Counted from the first letter of the stretch, positions 14,619-23,019 are shown. The stretch: 23,063 nt of DNA from UKL13-2 sp043756275 (GCA_043756275.1 JAYURJ010000290.1:1-23063); one strand, 5' to 3'. Program-made: numbers and translations. The notes: generated from the letters alone by a model not told the origin.

Positions 14619-15106
14619 GCGCCCCAGACTTGGGTGACGCGCACGAACCCGGTCAGGCCGTCGCGATGCCGCACCGGCAGCCAACCATCCAAGGTCGCCG
14701 GGCCGACAGGTTCCAGTAACACCGCACGCTGCGCTTCAAAGACAACCACAGCACTGCCATTGGGTGCAGCCCGAATCTCGGCGGTAACGTTTCCGACCTG
14801 AACATAACGCTTGTCGCCCAAGAATGTGTTTTCCATCCAGCCGATGGTGTTATCCGCGCCACGCACTTTCGTCCATTTGTCGAGCTTCACCAGGACTTCA
14901 ACAGGATGAAAGCGGGACAGTATAAAAATCTTGTTCGCCTTGGTCGACAGCCCGTCATACAGGATTACCGGTTTATCACCGATCGCGGCGAATAGTGGCG
15001 CAGGCGACGCTTGCGGTGGGGTGGCCTGAGCCATTGCCACCACCGGCATAAAGCAAAACGCCGCCATCAGGGTGGCGGCGCTTCGATAAATCATGAATTT
15101 TTCCAT
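14615..15106 (-). CDS. Secreted SH3b-domain protein
   Basis: This 163-residue protein has an N-terminal signal peptide (hydrophobic core ATLMAAFCFMPVVAMA, cleavage probably after AMA near residue 26). Two bacterial SH3-like modules follow: one around ILYDGLSTKANKIFIL...KVRGADNTIGWMENTFL, and a second around AEIRAAPNGSAVVVFEA...DGWLPVRHRDGLTGFV. Such proteins act in the periplasm, often at the cell wall; no catalytic domain is attached. The start is uncertain: ATG 15106 is preferred, with a TTG at 15124 and an ATG at 15091 in the same frame. None has a strong Shine-Dalgarno. It sits between secB (23 nt) and gpsA (4-nt overlap). Confidence 0.82.
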   Translation of the reverse strand: MEKFMIYRSAATLMAAFCFMPVVAMAQATPPQASPAPLFAAIGDKPVILYDGLSTKANKIFILSRFHPVEVLVKLDKWTKVRGADNTIGWMENTFLGDKRYVQVGNVTAEIRAAPNGSAVVVFEAQRAVLLEPVGPATLDGWLPVRHRDGLTGFVRVTQVWGA

Positions 15107-15129
15107 GACCGCATTGTGCGTCAAATAAC

Positions 15130-15615
15130 TTAGTGCGTCACCAACTGCGCCGCTTCAGGCGTTGCTGCCTGCTGGGAGTCGTGCTGCTTCTGCGCCTGAT
15201 AGAGCGCCTCAAAGTTGACGGGGTTCAACAGCACCGGCGGGAAACCAGCGCGCACGATGGCGTCGGACACGGTCTCACGGACATACGGATACAGAATATT
15301 TGGATTACTGATGCCAAGGATGGGATCAAGATCAGCGTCCGGTACATTGCGAATGGCGAAAATACCGGCTTGATTTGCTTCCACTAAAAACATGGTTTTT
15401 TCGCCGATTTTGGCGGTAATAGTCAGAGTCAGTTCGGTCTGGAACACGCCCTCATCGACCTTGTTGGAAACGTGATGCAGTTGAACATCGACTTGCGGTG
15501 GGTCGCGCTCAAGGAAAATTTGCGGTGCATTGGGGACTTCCAACGAGAGATCTTTTACATAGATTTTTTCGATGGAATAAACAGGTTGGTTTTCTTGGAT
15601 TGCTGCATCGGTCAT
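15130..15615 (-). CDS. secB: Protein-export chaperone SecB
   Basis: This 161-residue cytoplasmic tetrameric chaperone keeps preproteins unfolded and hands them to SecA. Family features are IEKIYVKDLSLEVPNAP near the N-terminus, the hydrophobic substrate strands (LTLTITAKIG, FLVEANQAGIFAIRN) and the highly conserved LYPYVRETVSDAIVRAGFPP, followed by LNPVNFEALY. Acidic residues in the DIDPILGI-like stretch (DADLDPILG) belong to the SecA-binding face. The polar tail (KQHDSQQAATPEA) is normal for the family. The start has GAGGAAA about 5 nt upstream. It is transcribed after grxC (37-nt gap). Confidence 0.97.
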   Translation of the reverse strand: MTDAAIQENQPVYSIEKIYVKDLSLEVPNAPQIFLERDPPQVDVQLHHVSNKVDEGVFQTELTLTITAKIGEKTMFLVEANQAGIFAIRNVPDADLDPILGISNPNILYPYVRETVSDAIVRAGFPPVLLNPVNFEALYQAQKQHDSQQAATPEAAQLVTH

Positions 15616-15652
15616 TTTATTTTCCTCGGTAAGTTATACGTGTTTCAAAATT

Positions 15653-15910
15653 TCAGGCGGCCAATAGCGCGTCCAGTTCGCCGGCCTTGTCGAGCGCGGA
15701 AAGGTCATCAAAACCACCCACATGCCGTTCGCCGATATAAATCTGCGGCACCGTGCGACGACCGGTTTTTGCCATCATCGCTTCGCGCTGGGCCGGATCA
15801 AGATCGATACGAATTTTATCGATTTCCGCCACGCCTTTGGATTTCAGCAGACGCTCGGCCATGTGGCAGTACGGACAGGAGCCGGTCAGAAAGAGGGTAA
15901 CTTTGGGCAT
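15653..15910 (-). CDS. grxC: Glutaredoxin 3
   Basis: This 85-residue thiol-disulfide oxidoreductase has the dithiol active site CPYC at residues 12-15 (SCPYCHMAERLL), the cis-proline motif TVPQIYIG and the glutathione-binding GGFDDLSAL. Length and motifs match GrxC, which reduces cytosolic disulfides with glutathione. The ATG at 15910 begins the fold (MPKVTLFLTG). The frame extends upstream into the rhodanese gene without meaning. It follows the rhodanese gene by 14 nt and precedes secB, an order common in betaproteobacteria. Confidence 0.95.
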   Translation of the reverse strand: MPKVTLFLTGSCPYCHMAERLLKSKGVAEIDKIRIDLDPAQREAMMAKTGRRTVPQIYIGERHVGGFDDLSALDKAGELDALLAA

Positions 15911-15924
15911 GATCGTGCGTCGCG

Positions 15925-16338
15925 TTATTTTTCGACGGGCAGGCTGGCTTGTTGCCAGGCGCCAAATCCACCTTGCAGTTGGTATACGTCGACAAAACCA
16001 TGCTGCTTCAACAGCCGCATGGCCGCACCCGCGCGAGTGCTGGCCCCGCACGTGACAACGACGGGTTTATCCTTGAATTTTGCGATTTCGTCGAGGCGCT
16101 TGCCGATTTCGGCGAGCGGGATATTTTTAGATTTTGGAATGCGACCGCTACCAAATTCGCCAGTCGCACGAATGTCGAGCACGAGCGCATTGCCACCGTT
16201 CATCAAACGGGTGGTTTCAAGTGTGCCAATTTCTCTGGAGCCGCCGGTTAACTTTGACAATGCCGGCCAAAGTAACATGGTGCCGCTGGCGATGAACAAC
16301 AAAACCAGCATGATATTTTGTGAAAGAAATTCGGTCAT
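15925..16338 (-). CDS. Membrane-anchored rhodanese-like sulfurtransferase
   Basis: This 137-residue protein has one N-terminal membrane segment (about residues 8-26: NIMLVLLFIASGTMLLWPA) and a single rhodanese domain from about residue 38. The substrate loop carries the catalytic Cys97 in VVTCGASTRAGAA, fitting the C-x4-R active-site loop. The typical D-I-R segment (LVLDIRATGEFGSGRIP) and the closing LQGGFGAWQQA are also present. Such proteins transfer sulfane sulfur; the acceptor is unknown. It is the first gene of the run leading to grxC, secB, the SH3-domain gene and gpsA, and is divergent from gpmA across a 177-bp region with a perfect 16-bp palindrome. Confidence 0.92.
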   Translation of the reverse strand: MTEFLSQNIMLVLLFIASGTMLLWPALSKLTGGSREIGTLETTRLMNGGNALVLDIRATGEFGSGRIPKSKNIPLAEIGKRLDEIAKFKDKPVVVTCGASTRAGAAMRLLKQHGFVDVYQLQGGFGAWQQASLPVEK

Positions 16339-16462
16339 AGGGTCGGCGGTTAGAAGAGAATTTCAGCGAATAGGGTGAAGAATCAATTGGGTTGGCGCGA
16401 AAACCTGATATTTTACCAACAAGCTGACATTAAATCTTCGTTTTGACCGCAATTTCTTCCAC

Positions 16463-16478
16463 CATCTACATGTAGATG
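16463..16478. promoter_or_regulatory. Perfect 16-bp palindrome between rhodanese and gpmA
   Basis: CATCTACATGTAGATG is exactly self-complementary. It lies 37 nt before the gpmA start and about 125 nt before the rhodanese start, in the divergent promoter region. This is the form of a dimeric-repressor operator. It has no loop, so a terminator or RNA hairpin is less likely. The cognate factor is unknown. Confidence 0.5.
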
Positions 16479-16515
16479 ATCGCAACAAAAACAATACTTG
16501 ATTGAGACCGTCCCA

Positions 16516-17265
16516 ATGAAAAAACTTATATTGATGCGCCACGGCGAGAGCATCTGGAATTTGGAAAACCGGTTTACAGGCTGGAAAGATGTGGATTTGA
16601 CTGAAAAAGGGGTGGCAGAGGCGCGACGGGCCGGGCGCGTTTTACTCGATGCTGGGATCGACTTTGATCTTGCGTACACGTCGCTTCTGACGCGTGCGAT
16701 ACGCACTTTGTGGCTGGCGCAAGAGGAAATGGATCGTCGCTGGGTGTCTGTGGTCAAGCATTGGCGGCTGAATGAACGCCACTACGGTGCCTTGCAAGGC
16801 TTGAATAAAGCCGAGACAGCGGCAAAATTTGGTGACGAGCAAGTGCTGGTGTGGCGCCGAAGCTACGATGTTCCACCGCCTGCGCTGAGCCGCGCCGATG
16901 AGCGCAATCCTGCGCATGATCAGCGCTACGCAACTCTGCTGCCAGAGGAGCTGCCGCTTACGGAGTGCCTCAAAGACACGGTCGCCCGCGTTGTGCCGTA
17001 TTGGCAAATAGAAATCGCGCCGCAGGTGCGGGCGGGCAAAAAGGTGATTGTTGCCGCACACGGCAACAGTCTGCGTGCGCTGATCAAGCATCTTGACCTC
17101 GTCACCGATGACGCGATCGTTGGCCTGAATATTCCAACGGCGGTGCCGCTGGTCTACGAATTAACCGACGACCTGAAACCGATCAGAAATTACTATCTGG
17201 GAGATCAGCGCGAGATTGCGGCGGCGCAGGCTGCTGTTGCCAATCAGGGTAAAGCTCGGGCTTAG
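16516..17265 (+). CDS. gpmA: 2,3-bisphosphoglycerate-dependent phosphoglycerate mutase
   Basis: This 249-residue glycolytic enzyme interconverts 3- and 2-phosphoglycerate. The phospho-acceptor His9 lies in LMRHGESIWN, with further catalytic residues Glu87 in NERHYGALQG and His182 in AAHGNSLRALIKHL. The dPGM-type insertion and C-terminal tail are present, and the length equals the E. coli enzyme. The ATG at 16516 is preferred over a TTG 18 nt upstream because homology begins with MKKLILMRHG. The Shine-Dalgarno is weak (GAGA, about 12 nt upstream). It heads a plus-strand run with the EnvC-like gene 39 nt downstream. Confidence 0.97.
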   Translation: MKKLILMRHGESIWNLENRFTGWKDVDLTEKGVAEARRAGRVLLDAGIDFDLAYTSLLTRAIRTLWLAQEEMDRRWVSVVKHWRLNERHYGALQGLNKAETAAKFGDEQVLVWRRSYDVPPPALSRADERNPAHDQRYATLLPEELPLTECLKDTVARVVPYWQIEIAPQVRAGKKVIVAAHGNSLRALIKHLDLVTDDAIVGLNIPTAVPLVYELTDDLKPIRNYYLGDQREIAAAQAAVANQGKARA

Positions 17266-17304
17266 GAAAGGGGGGGGCGTAAACCCGAGAGTGGCAAAGA
17301 AACA

Positions 17305-18504
17305 ATGAATCGACGTGCAACTTGGGCCGTGGCATTTTTGATTGCGCTGTTTTGTGCAGCGAGCCGCGCGGATAAAAAAATTGAACTCAATGCGCTGCGT
17401 GACCGCATCCAGAATCTGCAACGCGATCTGGCTAAAAGCGAGGAATCTCGCAGCGAAGTTGCGGATGCGCTACGAACGTCAGAAAAATCCATCAGCGAAG
17501 TCAATCGCGGCCTGCTCTCGCTGGGTCGTGAGCAGGGTCAGATATCGCTCAGTGTGCTCGAATTGAAGCGAAAAATTGACGGCGCGCGCGCGGATGTGAT
17601 CCGTCAGCAAGGATTGCTGGAGGGCATGATTCGCTATCAATATATGTTCGGCAACACCGATGCACTGCGTCTGATGCTCAATGGTGATGACGTTGCCTCT
17701 GTAGCCCGGCAGATACATTACTTCGGTTATGTTTCCAACGCGCGCGCAACGATGATTGCCGGACTCAATAAAAGCCTGATGTCGTTAGCGGCACTCGAAG
17801 AAAATGCGCGCACAAAACAGGATGAGTTGGCCGTAAACGCGGAGGCGCAAAAAAAGGCGCGTAGCGCATTACAGACCGAGCGTGCCGAGCGGCAAAAGAT
17901 TTTTGCAAAAATAAAAACGGATATTACGCAGAATAGACGCGAAATCGGGCGACTCAAACGGGATGAAGACCGGCTCAGCAAACTGATGGATCAGCTCGCA
18001 AAGGCGCTGGCAAAAGATCGGGAAGCTCGCAAGGAGCGCCGGGCCGACCGCATCCAGCAAAAGGGGCAGTCCGTAGATAGTGATGCGGACAATTCATTCA
18101 TCGGGCGCGCGTTTCAGAGTTTGAAGGGCAAACTGAAATTACCCACCCGAGGGGAACTTCAAGGGCAGTTCGGCAGACCAAGAGAAGATGGCGGCGTGAC
18201 TTGGAAGGGACTTTTCATTCGCGCCGATGTCGGGCAAACCGTGAAAGCGGTTGCCGACGGACGGGTCGTGTATGCCGATTGGCTGCGGGGTTTTGGAAAT
18301 TTACTCATTGTCGATCATGGTGGTGGCTATATGAGCCTCTACGGAAACAATGAAAGCCTGTTAAAGCAGGTCGGTGAAAGAGCGCAGAGCGGCGAAACTG
18401 TCGCGTCGGTCGGATCCTCCGGCGGCGCGTTGGAATCGGGTGTATATTTTGAATTGCGTCTCGAAGGCAAGCCGTTTGATCCGATGAAATGGGTGGCGCG
18501 CTGA
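17305..18504 (+). CDS. envC: EnvC-like murein hydrolase activator (degenerate LytM/M23)
   Basis: This 399-residue periplasmic protein has a signal peptide (cleavage near residue 22, after SRA), a long coiled coil (about 24-255, rich in Lys, Glu and Arg) and a C-terminal LytM domain (about 285-397). The zinc ligands of active M23 peptidases are lost. The usual H-x-G-x-D reads WKGLFIRAD, the G-x-x-x-x-Y-x-H region ends YMSLYGN, and the final H-x-H-F-E reads GVYFELR. EnvC and NlpD use such degenerate domains to activate amidases at the division septum rather than cut peptidoglycan, and that role is inferred here. It lies between gpmA and ctpA, an order typical of betaproteobacteria. A run of eight G precedes it at 17270-17277. 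Confidence 0.9.
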   Translation: MNRRATWAVAFLIALFCAASRADKKIELNALRDRIQNLQRDLAKSEESRSEVADALRTSEKSISEVNRGLLSLGREQGQISLSVLELKRKIDGARADVIRQQGLLEGMIRYQYMFGNTDALRLMLNGDDVASVARQIHYFGYVSNARATMIAGLNKSLMSLAALEENARTKQDELAVNAEAQKKARSALQTERAERQKIFAKIKTDITQNRREIGRLKRDEDRLSKLMDQLAKALAKDREARKERRADRIQQKGQSVDSDADNSFIGRAFQSLKGKLKLPTRGELQGQFGRPREDGGVTWKGLFIRADVGQTVKAVADGRVVYADWLRGFGNLLIVDHGGGYMSLYGNNESLLKQVGERAQSGETVASVGSSGGALESGVYFELRLEGKPFDPMKWVAR

Positions 18505-18553
18505 TACAGCACACACAGATGCCCGAGTGCGAAAAATTTATTGTGAGGATTGC

Positions 18554-20203
18554 ATGAACAATGCATCAAAAGATATTTTGAACAATACCGTGAGCCGCAA
18601 ATTGAAGGCGGTCGGATTGATCGGGATTGGAGCTATTGCGGGCGTTTTGCTGAGTCTCAATTTCTCGGCCGTTGCCGAACGTCAAAGCACGATGCTTAAC
18701 CTGCCGATTGAAGAAGTTCGCATGCTCTCTGAGGTGTTTGGGCGTATCAAGAGTGACTACGTCGAAGACGTGGACGATAAACGCCTGATCAAGGAAGCCA
18801 TTAACGGCATGTTGACGGGCCTCGACCCGCATTCGGCCTTCCTCGATGCGGACGCATTTAAAGAAATGCAAACCACCACCACTGGAAAATTTGGTGGCTT
18901 AGGGATTGAAGTCAGCGCAGAGGATGGTTTTGTGCGGGTGATTTCACCTATCGACGATACACCAGCGTTTCGCGCCGGCATCAAGGCAGGTGATTTTATT
19001 ATCAAGGTCGATGAAACGAGTTTGCGCGGTATTTCGCTCACCGAGGCGGTCAAGCGCATGCGTGGCGAGGCCGGCACCGAAGCGAAACTGACAGTGTTGC
19101 GGCGTGGCGAGGCCAAGGAATTGGTGTTCAACGTCAAGCGCGCCATCATCGAAATTCAAAGCGTTCGCTCACGAGTTATCGAGCCCGGCTATGCCGTCAT
19201 CCGGGTGGCCCAGTTTGAAGAAAACACCGGCGAAAAGATGACACGTCACATCATCGATGCGTACAAGCAAAACGGGGGCGCACTCAAAGGACTGGTGCTG
19301 GATTTGCGCAACGATCCGGGCGGGTTGCTGAATGCCTCGGTTGCCGTCTCGGCAGCTTTTCTGCCCAAGGATGCGCTGGTGGTTTACACCGACGGCCGCG
19401 TCGAGGATGCCAAGATGCGCCTTCACGCTCGCAAGGAGAACTATTTGCGCAGCCCCAATCGGGAAGACTATCTCGCTAAATTACCGCCGTCGATCAAGGA
19501 TGTGCCGATGGTGGTGCTGGTCAACAATGCGACTGCATCGGCTTCCGAAATTGTGGCGGGCGCATTGCAGGACCACAAGCGCGCAACCATCATGGGCTCG
19601 CAGACGTTTGGCAAGGGTTCCGTGCAAACCATCCTGCCGTTGGGCAACAACAGCGCAATCAAGCTGACCACCGCACGCTACTACACGCCGAATGGTCGCT
19701 CGATTCAGGCGAAGGGTATTATTCCCGACGTGAGCGTCGATGACGGCTCGCAACGGTTGGCGATGCGTGAAGCCGATCTTGAGCGGCATCTGGTTGGCGA
19801 CGACGAAAAGAAAGCCGCCGAGTTATTGAAGGCCAAACTCGAGACCATTACGGATGTACCGGCATTGCCGACTGAGCAAAAAGACAAGGATGGCAAGGCC
19901 AAAGGACTACCTGTTGGCGGTCTGCCCGGCCAGGGTGGAAAAGCCGCAGGTGTCGGTGTCGCAAACGTTGCAACACTCGATAGCAAGCTTGACGAAAAGC
20001 CAATCGAATACAAACCGCTCAACGGGTTGGATGGAAAGCCGATCGACTTTGTGTTGCAGCAAGCGATGAACCAGTTAAAAGGGTTGCCGGTTGCCGCCAA
20101 TCCACGCGCGCTGGTGGCCAGCGCCAGTGCGGCAGTCGCGCCCGCGAAGCCGCATCTGGACAAAGCCGACAAAGCGGCAAAATCTGACAAGGCCGCGAAG
20201 TAG
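18554..20203 (+). CDS. ctpA: S41 family C-terminal processing peptidase
   Basis: This 549-residue periplasmic serine protease trims C-termini of envelope proteins. A membrane anchor or signal lies at about 17-39. The PDZ domain (about 100-185) contains GGLGIEVSAEDGFVRVISP and the following GIKAGDFIIKVD. The catalytic core has Ser329 in NNATASASEIVAGAL and Lys354 in QTFGKGSVQT, the 25-residue Ser-Lys spacing of the family. The C-terminal part beyond about 440 is extended, with a Gly-rich stretch and a Lys/Ala/Asp repeat tail (DKADKAAKSDKAAK). The ATG at 18554 is chosen for GAGGA 5 nt upstream. EnvC-like and Ctp proteins both serve cell-wall remodelling, fitting shared transcription. Confidence 0.95.
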   Translation: MNNASKDILNNTVSRKLKAVGLIGIGAIAGVLLSLNFSAVAERQSTMLNLPIEEVRMLSEVFGRIKSDYVEDVDDKRLIKEAINGMLTGLDPHSAFLDADAFKEMQTTTTGKFGGLGIEVSAEDGFVRVISPIDDTPAFRAGIKAGDFIIKVDETSLRGISLTEAVKRMRGEAGTEAKLTVLRRGEAKELVFNVKRAIIEIQSVRSRVIEPGYAVIRVAQFEENTGEKMTRHIIDAYKQNGGALKGLVLDLRNDPGGLLNASVAVSAAFLPKDALVVYTDGRVEDAKMRLHARKENYLRSPNREDYLAKLPPSIKDVPMVVLVNNATASASEIVAGALQDHKRATIMGSQTFGKGSVQTILPLGNNSAIKLTTARYYTPNGRSIQAKGIIPDVSVDDGSQRLAMREADLERHLVGDDEKKAAELLKAKLETITDVPALPTEQKDKDGKAKGLPVGGLPGQGGKAAGVGVANVATLDSKLDEKPIEYKPLNGLDGKPIDFVLQQAMNQLKGLPVAANPRALVASASAAVAPAKPHLDKADKAAKSDKAAK

Positions 20204-20268
20204 GGCTGTCAGCCAGCGCCATGCAAAGGCCCTTTTACGGGTCAATCAATAGGGCAAGCTTGAACAAC

Positions 20269-21063
20269 ATGGATGATCAGGCACTGCTTCGTTATAGTCG
20301 GCATATTCTGCTCAACGAGTTCGGTCTCGAAGCGCAGCAGCGACTTGCGCAATCACACGTGCTTGTCGTTGGGGCAGGCGGGCTGGGATCGGCGGCATTG
20401 ATGTATCTGACCTCGGCCGGCGTTGGTCATATTTCCATCGCAGACGGCGATGTCGTTGACCTCACCAATTTGCAGCGGCAGATTGTGCATCGCGAGGATA
20501 CCGTCGGCATGAACAAAGCGCTGTCCGCGCAGCGCCAGTTGCGGTCGATCAATTCAACAATCAGTATCGATGCCATTCAGGAAAGGTTATCGGGTTCGAC
20601 GCTTGAACATGCAGTCAGGAGAGCGGACGTTGTTCTCGATTGTTCCGATAATTTCGCGACCCGTCACGACATCAACCGCGCCTGTGTCCGCTACCAGAAA
20701 CCATTGGTTTCTGGCGCGGGTGTGCGATTTGACGGGCAGATCACAAGTTTCGATTTGCGACGTCAGGATAGTCCCTGCTATCACTGCCTGTTTCCGGATC
20801 AACCAGATGGCGAGGAAGAACGTTGCGCCATCATGGGGGTATTCGCGCCGTTGGTTGGCATTATCGGTACGATGCAGGCGGCCGAGGCGATTCGATTATT
20901 GTCATCAATAGGCGAGCCGCTCATCGGGCGCATGTTGATGTTGGATGGGAAATCACTCAATTGGCAGACGGTTAGATTTAGCCGCGATGCACATTGTGCA
21001 GTCTGTGCCCCACGTATCAATGCGAAGATGATGGAGAACAAATATGAAACAATTACCGAATAA
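20269..21063 (+). CDS. moeB: HesA/MoeB/ThiF family adenylyltransferase
   Basis: This 264-residue E1-like enzyme activates the C-terminus of a small sulfur-carrier protein (MoaD or ThiS) by adenylation. It shows the opening LLRYSRHILLNEFG, the ATP-binding VVGAGGLGSAA, the conserved LTNLQRQIVH with DCSDNFATRHDIN, and ERCAIMGVFAPLVGIIG with the conserved cysteine. Two CxxC pairs bind structural zinc (CYHC and CAVC). MoeB and ThiF are hard to tell apart by sequence; MoeB is preferred because this locus order is usually so annotated. ATG 20269 fits the family start. A TTG at 20260 with AGGG 5 nt upstream, or an ATG at 20221, are alternatives. The 3' end overlaps the DUF4124 gene by 20 nt. Confidence 0.88.
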   Translation: MDDQALLRYSRHILLNEFGLEAQQRLAQSHVLVVGAGGLGSAALMYLTSAGVGHISIADGDVVDLTNLQRQIVHREDTVGMNKALSAQRQLRSINSTISIDAIQERLSGSTLEHAVRRADVVLDCSDNFATRHDINRACVRYQKPLVSGAGVRFDGQITSFDLRRQDSPCYHCLFPDQPDGEEERCAIMGVFAPLVGIIGTMQAAEAIRLLSSIGEPLIGRMLMLDGKSLNWQTVRFSRDAHCAVCAPRINAKMMENKYETITE

Positions 21064-21583
21064 CTATTACCCAATCGCGTCGGCTGTGTGCATCGCATTT
21101 TTTGCGCTTTCTGCTTCGGCGCAAGCGCTCTGGAAATACACCGACAAGGACGGCAAAGTCACCTATTCGGACAAAGCCCCGACCGATGGTGCAAAAGCCG
21201 AGCGAGTCAACGCCGACACGACCGGCACCGTGATTCCCGCCAGCAAGAATGTGATCGGCGGTACCACGCAAAGCAGCGCGACCATTAGTAATCGCGCATC
21301 GACGCGTGAGGCGACGCGCGATCTTTTTCGCAAACAGGTGGACGACGCGCGCGACGCGCTGGACGCGGCTAAAAAAGCGCTCGAAACGGGACGCGAAGCC
21401 AAAGAGGAAGAGCGTCAGATTGTGGTCGGACGCGGCCAGAATGGGCAGCCGACCGGCGTCAATGCGGTGCTTCGTAAACCGGAATACGAACAACGTATCG
21501 CAGCCTTGGAGGAGGCGATTAAGAAAGCCGAAGAAAATGTGGCGGCCGCAGAAAAAAATATGCGGAACGATGCGCCGAGGTAA
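21044..21583 (+). CDS. DUF4124 domain secreted protein with coiled coil
   Basis: This 179-residue protein has a signal peptide (hydrophobic AVCIAFFALSASAQA, cleavage near residue 27) and a DUF4124 domain whose hallmark LWKYTDKDGKVTYSDKAP is at the mature N-terminus. The C-terminal half (about 85-175) is a charged coiled coil (DDARDALDAAKKALETGREAK and IAALEEAIKKAEENVAAAEK). DUF4124 proteins are common in betaproteobacterial envelopes; their function is unknown. The start overlaps the moeB-like gene by 20 nt and has GGAGA about 8 nt upstream, so it is translated from the same transcript. It ends 14 nt from the convergent tsaD stop. Confidence 0.88.
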   Translation: MKQLPNNYYPIASAVCIAFFALSASAQALWKYTDKDGKVTYSDKAPTDGAKAERVNADTTGTVIPASKNVIGGTTQSSATISNRASTREATRDLFRKQVDDARDALDAAKKALETGREAKEEERQIVVGRGQNGQPTGVNAVLRKPEYEQRIAALEEAIKKAEENVAAAEKNMRNDAPR

Positions 21584-21597
21584 CGGAGAAGTTGCAA

Positions 21598-22635
21598 TCA
21601 GATTGCGGCTATTTCATCCAGCGGCCAGCGCGGTGCGATATTGAATGACGCGAATGCGTTTTCCTTCGGGGGGATATTTGCGCTGAGGCGCATGGCGGCA
21701 GCAAATGCGATCATGGCGCCGTTGTCGGTGCAGAGTGCCAGCGGCGGATAAAAGACCAAACCGCCCGCCTTGCGAACGGCGTGGGTGAGTTTTTCCCGAA
21801 GTGACTTATTAGCTCCTACGCCGCCAGCAACCACCAGACGTGTCATGCCAGTCTTTTTTAATGCGGCGAGTGATTTCGCGACGAGCACATCGACGATTGC
21901 CGCTTGAAACGCGGCTGCAATATCTGCGCGAGCTTGATTGTCGAACGCGCCATCAGTCTCCAGTTTGCGCTTTAGTATTAGCGCGGCGGTTTTTAAGCCG
22001 CTAAAACTGAAGTCAAGATCGCCGCTGGCAATCATTGGTCGCGGCAATTTGAAGCGCCCAGCATTGCCCGTCTCGGCGAGTTTGCTCAAACCCGGGCCAC
22101 CCGGATAATTTAGCCCAAGCAACGATGCGGTTTTGTCGAACGCTTCGCCTGCGGCATCATCGACAGTTTCGCCGAGTAATTCGTAGCGCCCTACGCCCGA
22201 AACCCCCATCAACTGCGTGTGGCCGCCCGACACCAGTAAAGCCACGAAAGGGAAATCCGGTCTCGGCTCAGAAAGTAGTGGCGACAGTAAATGGCCTTCC
22301 AGATGATGAATGCCGACGACCGGCTTTCCGAGGGCTGCACCCAGCCCGGCGGCCACGCTGGCACCGACCAGTAATGCGCCACCCAAGCCCGGTCCTCGCG
22401 TGACGGCGATTGCATCGATCTCACTTAGTGAGCGCCCACCCTCGTTTAGCACCGCTTCTATAAGCGGTGTAAGTTGACGAATATGGTCCCGCGATGCAAG
22501 TTCAGGCACCACGCCGCCGTAAGCGGCATGCATCTCGATTTGTGAATGCAGGCGGTGCGTGAGCGACCCGGTCACGCTGTCGTATAGCGCTACGCCGGTT
22601 TCGTCGCAGGAAGTTTCGATGCCGAGTATCAGCAA
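21598..22635 (-). CDS. tsaD: tRNA N6-adenosine threonylcarbamoyltransferase
   Basis: This TsaD transfers threonylcarbamoyl from TC-AMP to A37 of ANN-decoding tRNAs (t6A), with TsaB and TsaE. The opening ILGIETSCDETGVALYD, the metal-binding H-x3-H in GIHHLEGHLLSP, VSGGHTQLM, FDFSFSGLKTA-like DLDFSFSGLKTA and CTDNGAMIAFA are all intact. The start is uncertain because no ATG is available. TTG at 22635 gives MLILGIETS, the canonical family start (345 residues). TTG at 22668 in the same frame adds 11 residues (356 in all). Neither has a clear Shine-Dalgarno. It is divergent from rpsU, whose -35 box overlaps the upstream start candidate. Confidence 0.96.
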   Translation of the reverse strand: MLILGIETSCDETGVALYDSVTGSLTHRLHSQIEMHAAYGGVVPELASRDHIRQLTPLIEAVLNEGGRSLSEIDAIAVTRGPGLGGALLVGASVAAGLGAALGKPVVGIHHLEGHLLSPLLSEPRPDFPFVALLVSGGHTQLMGVSGVGRYELLGETVDDAAGEAFDKTASLLGLNYPGGPGLSKLAETGNAGRFKLPRPMIASGDLDFSFSGLKTAALILKRKLETDGAFDNQARADIAAAFQAAIVDVLVAKSLAALKKTGMTRLVVAGGVGANKSLREKLTHAVRKAGGLVFYPPLALCTDNGAMIAFAAAMRLSANIPPKENAFASFNIAPRWPLDEIAAI

Positions 22636-22661
22636 GAGGCGTGGGCAAGAGAAGGCGGGGC

Positions 22662-22690
22662 TTGGCAAAATCGCCGTAAGTCGTTATTAT
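22662..22690 (+). promoter_or_regulatory. rpsU promoter
   Basis: TTGGCA (22662-22667) and TATTAT (22685-22690) are separated by exactly 17 nt, each matching 5 of 6 consensus bases. This predicts a start near 22697 and a 5' leader of about 113 nt before rpsU. The -35 box overlaps the far tsaD start candidate, so the two genes share regulatory DNA. Confidence 0.65.
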
Positions 22691-22809
22691 ATTGGGCTTT
22701 CTGCCGATATGTTGGTGGCAAAAAAGCAAAGCCGCACAACTTCAGACCCTCAATCCACTGCAACATGAGATTGGTTGGGCATAACTAGAAAGCTAGAAAG
22801 GTAATTTGA

Positions 22810-23019
22810 ATGTTAGTTCGATTGAAAGAGAATGAACCGTTTGACGTCGCTCTGCGCCGCTTCAAACGTGCAATTGAAAAGACCGGTTTACTCACCGATC
22901 TTCGTGCCCGTGAGTTTTACGAGAAGCCTACCGCCGAGCGGAAGCGTAAGCACGCCGCTGCGGTTAAGCGTCGCTTCAAGCGTCTGCGCAGCCAGATGCT
23001 GCCGCCGAAGCTCTACTAA
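22810..23019 (+). CDS. rpsU: 30S ribosomal protein S21
   Basis: This 69-residue, strongly basic protein matches S21 from end to end: LKENEPFDVALRRFKRAIEK, then LRAREFYEKPTAERKRKHAA and the C-terminal LRSQMLPPKLY. It binds the 30S platform near the anti-Shine-Dalgarno and helps initiation. The ATG at 22810 has GAAAGG 8 nt upstream. The leader contains a short direct repeat (CTAGAAAG twice, about 22783-22799) just before the ribosome-binding site. S21 genes commonly head the rpsU-dnaG-rpoD region; the next gene lies beyond the window, so this cannot be checked here. Confidence 0.98.
   Translation: MLVRLKENEPFDVALRRFKRAIEKTGLLTDLRAREFYEKPTAERKRKHAAAVKRRFKRLRSQMLPPKLY

Noticed and set aside
15059..15078. 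CGCCGCCA / TGGCGGCG inverted repeat
   Set aside because: It falls inside the signal-peptide coding region of the SH3-domain gene and follows from Ala-rich GC-rich codons.
21594..21606. GCAATC-A-GATTGC inverted repeat between the DUF4124 gene and tsaD
   Set aside because: The loop is one base, there is no T-run on either strand, and it overlaps the tsaD stop, so a terminator call is not supported.
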